Positions 23,873-30,580 of a stretch of DNA of 64,000 nucleotides are shown here, in pieces. The notes beneath the pieces were generated by a model that saw only the letters and a list, made by a program, of their open reading frames with translations, searched no databases and was not told where the DNA came from. Where the stretch lies: NCBI RefSeq assembly GCF_040373385.1, contig NZ_JBDXXH010000009.1, forward strand, positions 1 through 64,000. Reading direction: 5' to 3'. Origin of the DNA: Nitratidesulfovibrio sp. Its GTDB lineage: Bacteria; Desulfobacterota; Desulfovibrionia; Desulfovibrionales; Desulfovibrionaceae. A program made the translations under genes and the position numbers. Positions within the stretch are counted from its first letter, which is position 1; every line of letters starts with the position of its first letter.

Positions 23873-24588
23873 TGGCGCAGCCTGTCCAGGCCCTGTTGCA
23901 TGAGGTCGGCCTCCGTGTTGCGGCGGGGGTGGTACTTGTAGTCCGGGTTGGAACTGAAGTTGCGCAATTCCTTGATGGCCCCTTTCCAGTCGCCCTTGGT
24001 GGAGTGCTCCCAGAATTTGGGAAATTTCTCCGTGCTGCCGTGCTGGTAGAGCACGGAGGTGATGGTGGCCTGCATTTCCTTGGGCAATTCTTCGAACTTG
24101 CGGACAGGTTTTCCCTGGGCGTCGGTGTTGTGCGGGGCGGTGTTGTACTGCTGTTGCGCCTTGTCGTTGAAATGGGTGAACATCTTCTCGTTGAGGTGGC
24201 TGGCCTGCTCGGGGGTGAGCCTAACAACCATGCCTTTTCCTTTAAGATTTTCCATTTCCTGTTTCGCCTGCGTGGCATTTTTGCCAAGCAGAGGACTAAC
24301 AGCCTTGATTACGTCGTCACGCACACCGATTTCCTGCAATTTTTCCGCTCTCCATTGCCCCAGGTCGACCCCCGCCCCGATGGTAGCGCTGCTCTTGTCC
24401 ATGGGCTTGCCGTCCTTCATGGGGATGTAGGCGTACAGGACATTGCCTTCCAGCTTGTGCAGCGTGTCCGCCGTGATCCGGTTGATGTCCTCCGGCTTGT
24501 CGGGGACGGCCAGAACGCCGTTGCCGCCTTTGCCGTCGGACACTCCGGGTTGCGCGCTAACGATCTTTCGAAGTTCGTTATTCGGCAT
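23869..24588 (-). CDS. Predicted muramidase, pesticin/T4-lysozyme type, without signal peptide
   Basis: 239 residues. The core HKLEGNVLYAYIPMKDG..SSATIGAGVDLGQW matches the pesticin C-terminal/T4-type lysozyme fold, with a candidate triad Glu47, Thr69 and Asp74. Pesticin uses Glu, Thr and Asp in the same order with nearly the same spacing. A helical C-terminal half includes FPKFWEHSTKGDWKGAIKELRNF, typical of the second lobe. It should cleave the MurNAc-GlcNAc bond of peptidoglycan. There is no signal peptide, so export would need a dedicated system such as type VI secretion. ATG 24588 follows GGGAGGGG by eight bases. It is first gene of a three-gene coupled operon. Confidence 0.75.
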   Translation of the reverse strand: MPNNELRKIVSAQPGVSDGKGGNGVLAVPDKPEDINRITADTLHKLEGNVLYAYIPMKDGKPMDKSSATIGAGVDLGQWRAEKLQEIGVRDDVIKAVSPLLGKNATQAKQEMENLKGKGMVVRLTPEQASHLNEKMFTHFNDKAQQQYNTAPHNTDAQGKPVRKFEELPKEMQATITSVLYQHGSTEKFPKFWEHSTKGDWKGAIKELRNFSSNPDYKYHPRRNTEADLMQQGLDRLRQ

Positions 24589-24889
24589 ACGTAGAGCCCC
24601 TCCCTGGTGTCAACGCGGCACGTCCGCTCCGGCCGGGTGTTCGGCTGGGTACGCCCGGCCAATCCGGGCGGCGGCACGCGCCAGTGCACCGGCAGGCTAG
24701 CGTACGGTTTTTCCGTGGCGCGGCCCGCAAGAGGGCGGGAAGGGGGTGGGAAGGCCGTCCGAGGGCGGCTCGGCCATGATGGACCAAGACGTGAGCTTGA
24801 CGTGAGGCGACCCCCCCGTCTGCCGTGCCCGGCGCTTCCCATGGCTGGGCCGCTTCGCTCCGAATGTCTTCCCCGGCGTGGCAGGCAAC

Positions 24890-24928
24890 GCAAAATCCCC
24901 CGCCACATGCCGTGGCGGGGGATTTTGC
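24890..24928. terminator. Perfect 17-bp hairpin between topA and the muramidase operon
   Basis: Left arm 24890-24906 and right arm 24912-24928 pair without mismatch around loop ATGCC, with AAAA and TTTT at the stem bases. It lies 115 bases past the topA stop on the minus strand and about 300 bases before the muramidase start. It probably ends topA transcription. Confidence 0.75.
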
Positions 24929-24964
24929 TGATGGAAAACTCAAAACGCTCCCCATAAAGGGGTC

Positions 24965-25007
24965 AAGGGGGCGCGGCCCCCTTGCGGGGTGCGGGGCAGC
25001 GCCCCGC
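24965..25007. repeat. Two consecutive GC hairpins after topA
   Basis: AAGGGGGC-gcg-GCCCCCTT (24965-24983) and GCGGGGC-agc-GCCCCGC (24991-25007) stand in tandem right after the topA stop. They may protect the mRNA 3-prime end or assist termination. Confidence 0.5.
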
Positions 25008-25043
25008 TCCTCATGTCGTTTCTTCCCGGTTCTTGTCGGCGGG

Positions 25044-27320
25044 CTATTCCTCGCCGCCGCCGTCCTCGTCCAGATCGCGGGAATACTTGCAGGTCTTTTC
25101 CGGACAGGCGATGTGGCGGCCCCGGGCGCGGGTGTTCTTGATCACCAGCAGGGGCGAATTGCAGTCCGGGCACGGACCGGGCACGGGCCAGTCCCACAGG
25201 GCGTAGTCGCACTTGGGGTAGGCGCTGCACGAATAGAATATCTTGCCACGCTTGGAGCTTTTTTCCACCAGCACGCCCTCGCACCCTTCGCGCGGGCAGG
25301 GCACGCCGGTGGAGAAGGGTGCGGTATAGGTGCAGTCCGGGTACTTGGTGCAGGCGATGAACCGGCTGCCGGTACGGGCCTTCTTCAGCACCAGGTCGCC
25401 GCCGCATTGCGGACAGGTGCCCACCTTTTCCGGCTCTTCGCGCAGCTTCTGCTCGACCTGGATGTTGCCCTTTTCGTCGCGGGTGAAGTTCTTGGTGTTG
25501 CGGCAGGTCGGGTAGCCGGAGCAGGCCAGGAAGGTGCCTGCCTTGCCGAACTTGATGACCATGGGCTTGCCGCACACTTCGCAGTCTATGCCGCTGGGCA
25601 GGCCGCCCTTCACGGTATCCATGGCCTGGGAAGCGCGTTCCAGCACGGGGTTGAACCCGCCGGTGAAGTCTTCCAGCAGCTTCACCCAGTCCAGTTCGCC
25701 TTCGGCCACCTTGTCCAGCGATCCTTCCATCTGCGCGGTGAAGTCCACGTCCATCAGGGTGGTGAAGTGCCCGGCCAAAAGGTCGCACACCACGGCCCCG
25801 AGATCGGTGGGGGCAAAGTGCTTTTCCTCCAGCCGGGTGTAGTCGCGGTCGAGCAGGGTGGAGATGATGGCCGCGTAAGTGGACGGGCGGCCTATGCCGC
25901 GCTCTTCCAGTTCGCGCACCAGCGATGCTTCGGTGTAGCGGGCCGGGGGCTGGGTGAACTTCTGTTCCTTTTCCACGGAAAGGGCGGTCAGTTCCTCGCC
26001 CACGGAAAGCTTGGGCAGGTCGCCTTCGGCCACTTCCTCGCCTTCCTGCGCCTCCTTCTGGGGGGACGCGGCCAGAAAGCCGGGGAACAGCAGCCGTTCG
26101 CCCTTGGCCCGCCATTCGACGGGGCCGCAGGCAATGGTTACCGTGGTGTCGTGAAAGCGCGCCGCCGCCATCTGCGAGGCCACAAAGCGCTGCCACACCA
26201 GCCGGTACAGCTGGAACTGGTCCGGCGGCAGCAGGTGGCGCACCGAATCGGGCGTCACGCTTACGTCAACGGGCCGGATGGCTTCATGCGCGTCCTGCGC
26301 GCCGCCCTTGGTCTTGAACTGGCGGGGCTTGGCGGGCAGGTGATCGTCGCCCCAGGTGGCGGCGATGAATTCGCGCGCCGCGTCGCGCGCCTCGTCCGCA
26401 ATGCGCACGGAGTCGGTACGCATGTAGGTGATCAGGGCCACGGTGCCCGCCTCGCCCAGTTCCACGCCTTCGTACAGGCGCTGGGCGATGTTCATGGTGC
26501 GCTTGGCCGAATACCCCAGCCGCTGGCTGGCCGACTGCTGGATGGTAGAGGTGATGAACGGGGGCTGCGGCTGGCGCTGGCGTTCCTTTTCGTCGATGCC
26601 GGTGATGACGAAGGGCTGGCCCTGCATGGCCGCTTCCACGGCGGCGGCGTCTTCGGCGCTGCCGATAGCGGGCTTCTTGCCGTGCAGCTTGTGCAGGTCG
26701 GCCCGGAAGGGGGGCGGGGTGGCCCCGGCCAGGCGCGCGCGGAACAGCCAGTATTCCTCGGGGTTGAAGGCACGGCGCTCGGTCTCGCGGTCCACGATCA
26801 GGCGCAGGGCCACGGACTGCACGCGCCCGGCGGAAATGCCGCGCTTCACCTTCTTCCACAGCAGGGGGGAAAGCTTGTAGCCCACCAGCCGGTCCAGCAC
26901 GCGGCGGGCCTGCTGGGCGTCGAACAGGTTGCGGTTCAGTTCGCGCGGATTGTCCAGCGCTTCCTTTACCGCGCGGGCGGTGATTTCGTTGAACTGGATG
27001 CGCCGGATGTTCTGGTTCTTGTCGCGGATCAGTTCCGCCACGTGCCAGGCAATGGCCTCTCCCTCGCGGTCGGGGTCGGGCGCAAGGTAGACGTTGTCGG
27101 CCTTGGCGGCGGCTTCCTTGAGGGCGGAAACCACCTTCTGCTTGCCGTCTATGACCTGGTAGCGGGGGGCAAAGCCGTTGGCCTCGTCGACGCCCAGTTC
27201 GCTGGTGGGCAGGTCGCGCACGTGGCCCACGCTGGCATGCACGGCGTAGTTGCCGCCAAGGAATTTCTTGATGGTCTTCACCTTGGCGGGGGATTCGACG
27301 ATGATCAGGTCCTTGCCCAT
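25044..27320 (-). CDS. topA: DNA topoisomerase I
   Basis: 758-residue type IA topoisomerase that relaxes negative supercoils. The TOPRIM domain starts LIIVESPAKVKTIKKFLG and includes APDPDREGEAIAWH. The catalytic tyrosine is in ALITYMRTDSVR. The C-terminus carries four cysteine-rich zinc ribbons (CEVCGKP..CSGYPTC, CPQCGGD..CTKYPDC, CPREGCEG..CSAYPKC, CPDCNSP..CPEKTC). The start ATG 27320 has AAGGA six bases upstream; a longer frame to 27434 adds 38 residues without family similarity. Divergent from the M48 gene. Confidence 0.98.
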   Translation of the reverse strand: MGKDLIIVESPAKVKTIKKFLGGNYAVHASVGHVRDLPTSELGVDEANGFAPRYQVIDGKQKVVSALKEAAAKADNVYLAPDPDREGEAIAWHVAELIRDKNQNIRRIQFNEITARAVKEALDNPRELNRNLFDAQQARRVLDRLVGYKLSPLLWKKVKRGISAGRVQSVALRLIVDRETERRAFNPEEYWLFRARLAGATPPPFRADLHKLHGKKPAIGSAEDAAAVEAAMQGQPFVITGIDEKERQRQPQPPFITSTIQQSASQRLGYSAKRTMNIAQRLYEGVELGEAGTVALITYMRTDSVRIADEARDAAREFIAATWGDDHLPAKPRQFKTKGGAQDAHEAIRPVDVSVTPDSVRHLLPPDQFQLYRLVWQRFVASQMAAARFHDTTVTIACGPVEWRAKGERLLFPGFLAASPQKEAQEGEEVAEGDLPKLSVGEELTALSVEKEQKFTQPPARYTEASLVRELEERGIGRPSTYAAIISTLLDRDYTRLEEKHFAPTDLGAVVCDLLAGHFTTLMDVDFTAQMEGSLDKVAEGELDWVKLLEDFTGGFNPVLERASQAMDTVKGGLPSGIDCEVCGKPMVIKFGKAGTFLACSGYPTCRNTKNFTRDEKGNIQVEQKLREEPEKVGTCPQCGGDLVLKKARTGSRFIACTKYPDCTYTAPFSTGVPCPREGCEGVLVEKSSKRGKIFYSCSAYPKCDYALWDWPVPGPCPDCNSPLLVIKNTRARGRHIACPEKTCKYSRDLDEDGGGEE

Positions 27321-27504
27321 GACTGTTCCTTTCCGGGAAAATACGCTATTGGGGGCGCGTTTCCGGCAGGGTGCCGGAAGCCCCGCCGGAAGAGGGCCGC
27401 GTTCGGCCCCGTCAGGTAGGGGAAAATACGGCAATCGACGATTCCGTCAAGCCGCGCGGGTTCGCCCCGTGGCGGCGGACGGCGGGTCCACGAGGTGGAA
27501 CCAC

Positions 27505-28494
27505 ATGCAATCGTTCGTCAATGACAGGGATATGATCCGGTATGCGGAACGGGACATGAGCCGGGGTATGGGCCAAAGCCCGCATGGCCCCGCGCGCGGT
27601 TTCCTCCGCATGGCGGGTCTTGCGCTGTGCGTGCTGCTGCTGGGGCTCGCCGGGTGCGCCAAGGCCCCCTACACCGGGCGCAGCCAGCTGATCATGTATT
27701 CCGAGGCGGACGAGGCCAAGATGGGCCTTGCCGCCATGCAGCAGGTGCTGAAGAAGGAAAGGGAGGTCACCGGCACGGCGGAATCCGCCCGCGTGGAGCG
27801 GGTGGGCCGACGCATTGCCGCCGTGGCCGAACGCCCCCAGTACCGCTGGGAATTCCACACCATAGAGAAGGACGTGGTCAACGCCTTCTGCCTGCCCGGC
27901 GGCAAGGTGGCCGTGTACACCGGACTGCTGGACCTTGCCGACACCGACGCCGAACTGGCCGCCGTGGTGGGGCACGAGGTGGCCCATGCCCTTGCCCGGC
28001 ACAGCAACGAGAAGATGAGCCGGGCGCGCATGGTGCAGGTGGGCCAGCTGGCCGCCATGGTGGGCGTGGCCGCTGCCAGCGGCTCGTCGCAGGCGGCGCA
28101 GGCCGTGGGCGACGGCTACGCCGGGGCCATGAACATGGCCGTCATGCTGCCCAACAGCCGCGAAATGGAGTACGAGGCCGACCACATCGGGCTGCTGCTC
28201 ATGGCCAAGGCCGGGTACGACCCGCATGCGGCCATCGAATTCTGGCAGAAGATGCTCAAGCAGGCGGGCGGCAAGGGCAAGTCGGACTTCATGTCCACCC
28301 ACCCCACGGAAGCCAAGCGCATCGACGCGCTACGGGCCATGCTGCCAGAGGCCATGCGCTACTACCGTCCGCGTGATGACGGGGCCTCTGGAAGTTCCGG
28401 CGGAAGTTCCGGCGGAACCGCCGGGGAGAATGCGGGCGGCAAGGCCCGTGGTGCCGGTACCGGCCCTGGTGGCGCCGCCCTCGCCGGAAAGTAG
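27505..28494 (+). CDS. M48 family metalloprotease, lipoprotein
   Basis: 329 residues from ATG 27505, which has GAGGTGG seven bases upstream; other in-frame ATGs at 27532, 27559 and 27610 are possible. A lipoprotein signal ends in LLLGLAGC, so the mature protein starts with an acylated Cys in the envelope. The zinc protease motif HEVAHALARH and the downstream EMEYEADHIGLLLM (third ligand Glu) are intact, as in Loi/BepA-like M48 lipoproteins that act in outer-membrane quality control. The tail after about residue 290 is Gly/Ser-rich and disordered. The following hairpin marks its end. Confidence 0.88.
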   Translation: MQSFVNDRDMIRYAERDMSRGMGQSPHGPARGFLRMAGLALCVLLLGLAGCAKAPYTGRSQLIMYSEADEAKMGLAAMQQVLKKEREVTGTAESARVERVGRRIAAVAERPQYRWEFHTIEKDVVNAFCLPGGKVAVYTGLLDLADTDAELAAVVGHEVAHALARHSNEKMSRARMVQVGQLAAMVGVAAASGSSQAAQAVGDGYAGAMNMAVMLPNSREMEYEADHIGLLLMAKAGYDPHAAIEFWQKMLKQAGGKGKSDFMSTHPTEAKRIDALRAMLPEAMRYYRPRDDGASGSSGGSSGGTAGENAGGKARGAGTGPGGAALAGK

Positions 28495-28522
28495 CCGGAC
28501 GTCCGCCGTTGTCTGCAATGCC

Positions 28523-28550
28523 AAGGCCCCGTGCATCCGCGCGGGGCCTT
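28523..28550 (+). terminator. Terminator of the M48 lipoprotein gene
   Basis: A 12-bp stem with one G-U pair (AAGGCCCCGTGC / GCGCGGGGCCTT) and loop ATCC is followed by TCGCGT. It begins 28 bases after the stop at 28494. The rest of 28495-28806 shows only the strong SD of the next gene. Confidence 0.7.
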
Positions 28551-28806
28551 TCGCGTGGGTGCGTGGCGGACGGGCCATGGTCGGGTGCTCGGCAGCTCGT
28601 CGATCCGGTGCGCGGCCTTGCTGTTCTTTCCGCTGCCCGTCGGCGCCTTGACGCAGGCACCGCCCCAGCCGCCCGCCTGCCGGTGTTCGACGTTCGTAGC
28701 GTCCCCGCAACCTGCCGTCATGCAAGGCAGTGTGTCCATGCTGGCATTCCCCTTGCTTTGCCCTTTGCGCCGCCACTCCGTTCCCCCGGCGGCAGGAGGA
28801 TTGCGC

Positions 28807-30120
28807 ATGGCCTACGGAAAGAACATCTCCATGGATGCCCTTCAGACATTGGTCGAAGGGCGGGCCACCGAAGGTACCCGGCGCGCCGGGGCCGCCCCCA
28901 GGGCAGGCCAGCGCGGTGCCGCCGATCCGCGTTTCGCCGCGCTGCTCGCCAAGGGCGCGGGGTCGGGCGCATCACCCTTGGGGGGAGTGCTTGCGGGCGG
29001 ACTTGGCGGCGGGGCTGCGTCCTCGCCGCAACTGGCGGCCCTGCCCGGCCTGACGGCGGCGGGCGGCCAGACCGAAAATGCCCTGGCTGCCGATGACCGC
29101 GCCTCGCGCGCGGCCATGGACATCGTCAATTCCCGCGCGCTGGCCACCCTGGCCAAGGTCATGGAAGGCGGGACGGGCGGGCTTGATTCATTGCGCGGGG
29201 CCATGACCTCGCGCAATCTGATGGCCCTTTCCGGCAACCTGGACATGGCGGCCTCTGGCATGGGCGGCATGGGCGGCGTTGGCAGCGGCATGGGGGGCGG
29301 TGCGCCCGCGGTGACCGTTGCCGGCGGCCCGGGGCGCGGCGGCGCGCAGGCTGGCGCGGGCAAGGCCGCGCGGCGCGACCGTTCCGGCAGGACGGACAAG
29401 TCCGGACAGCGTGACGGTGCGGGCGCTTCGGCTGGTGACCTTGGGGGGCTGTCCGCGCAGTTCGAGTCGGGCGAGGACGGCATTGCCGCCATAGGCTACG
29501 ACCGGCACGGCGGCACCTCGTACGGCAAGTACCAGATTTCGTCGCGGGCCGGGACCATGGACCGCTTTCTCGATTTTGCCCGCCAGGCCGCGCCGGATAT
29601 CGCCTCGCGGCTCGAAGCAGCCGGGCCCGCCAATACCGGCGGCAAGACCGGCGAAATGCCGCGTGCATGGCGCGAAATAGCCGAAGAGCAACCGGCCCGG
29701 TTCGAGGCGTTGCAAGAACAGTTCATCCATGAAAGCCACTACGCGCCCGCGTTGCAGGCCGTAAGCCGTGCCGCCGGGTTGGACAAGGGGGCGCTGTCCC
29801 CCGCGTTGCGCGAGGTGCTGTGGAGCACCGCCGTGCAACACGGGCCAGCCGGGGCCACCCGCATCTTTGCCCGCGCGCTGGACAACATGGCCGAGCAGCA
29901 GTCTGCGCCGCAGGAAAGCGGGCAGGGCGCCGCCGCCGTGCAGGCGGGCACCGCCAGGGCGGGCCGCAACTTCGAAAAGCAGCTCATCCGCGAGGTGTAC
30001 GCCGTGCGCTCCGGCCAGTTCGGGTCCTCGTCCGAACGGGTGCAGGCCGCGGTGCAGAACCGCCTGGACCGCGAGATGAAGCTGGCCCTGGCCATGACCG
30101 ACGGCAAGAACCGCGCGTAG
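28807..30120 (+). CDS. Lysozyme-like/VgrG-associated-type hydrolase domain protein with Gly/Ala-rich N-terminus
   Basis: 437 residues. The first 220 are Gly/Ala-rich and look disordered, with no signal peptide. The C-terminal part starts QFESGEDGIAAIGYDRHGGTSYGKYQISSRAGTMDRFLDF, then EALQEQFIHESHYAPA and LREVLWSTAVQHGPAGA. This resembles lysozyme-superfamily domains found in phage-tail and VgrG-linked proteins, with Glu in FESG as likely catalytic acid. Substrate is unproven. AGGAGG at 28794-28799 sits seven bases before the ATG, so expression should be strong. It stands alone, and how it is exported is unclear. Confidence 0.6.
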   Translation: MAYGKNISMDALQTLVEGRATEGTRRAGAAPRAGQRGAADPRFAALLAKGAGSGASPLGGVLAGGLGGGAASSPQLAALPGLTAAGGQTENALAADDRASRAAMDIVNSRALATLAKVMEGGTGGLDSLRGAMTSRNLMALSGNLDMAASGMGGMGGVGSGMGGGAPAVTVAGGPGRGGAQAGAGKAARRDRSGRTDKSGQRDGAGASAGDLGGLSAQFESGEDGIAAIGYDRHGGTSYGKYQISSRAGTMDRFLDFARQAAPDIASRLEAAGPANTGGKTGEMPRAWREIAEEQPARFEALQEQFIHESHYAPALQAVSRAAGLDKGALSPALREVLWSTAVQHGPAGATRIFARALDNMAEQQSAPQESGQGAAAVQAGTARAGRNFEKQLIREVYAVRSGQFGSSSERVQAAVQNRLDREMKLALAMTDGKNRA

Positions 30121-30463
30121 CGCGGCTGGCATCATCACAGCCCCGGCCAGATCCGGTCAGGTTCGGACAGGTCTGGACCCCGCCTGGCCGGGGCGGCTCC
30201 ACCCGCCGCGCCCTCGCCCCCCAAGACGCAACGTTGCGCGCCAACAGCCGATTTCCGGTGATAGTCCGGGTGTCGGTCTTTTGGCGCGCCCGTCTGCGTC
30301 CGTACGCATCCGTTCGGGCCGTTTCCCCCCCCCCTCCTGCCGTGCAGCGGCGTTTCCGACCCGCCCGCAACAGAACCGGTCAGGATTCTTATGTTTCACT
30401 GCCTGTTCGTCACGGGGTGGGGTGACCCGGCGTGGTTTTTTCCTGCCTGGTCATTCCGGGCGA

Positions 30464-30469
30464 TTGACA
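30464..30469 (+). promoter_or_regulatory. -35 element of the metal-ATPase promoter
   Basis: A perfect TTGACA. A weak -10 (CATACT at 30485-30490, 15-base spacing, or TACTGT at 30487-30492, 17-base spacing) touches the start of the palindrome at 30490, so a bound repressor would block RNA polymerase. Confidence 0.5.
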
Positions 30470-30489
30470 CCGTGGCTTCTCCCACATAC

Positions 30490-30523
30490 TGTGCACATAT
30501 GAACACGTGTTCATATGTGCACA
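30490..30523. promoter_or_regulatory. 34-bp perfect palindrome, predicted ArsR/SmtB-type operator
   Basis: The sequence is self-complementary over 34 bases, centred on ATGAACACGTGTTCAT. The inner ATATGAACA-CG-TGTTCATAT closely resembles zinc-responsive ArsR/SmtB operators (TGAACA..TGTTCA). It overlaps the promoter 58 bases upstream of the ATPase start. No arsR-like gene is adjacent, so the regulator would act in trans. Confidence 0.7.
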
Positions 30524-30580
30524 CAGAATCAACGACCGGGTGGCGCGTGCGCCCCGACGTTTTTTTCACGGAGAACCGCC

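Noticed and set aside
22158..24588. Prophage lysis cassette
   Set aside because: No holin, spanin or structural phage gene nearby, and the partner proteins have Sec signals.
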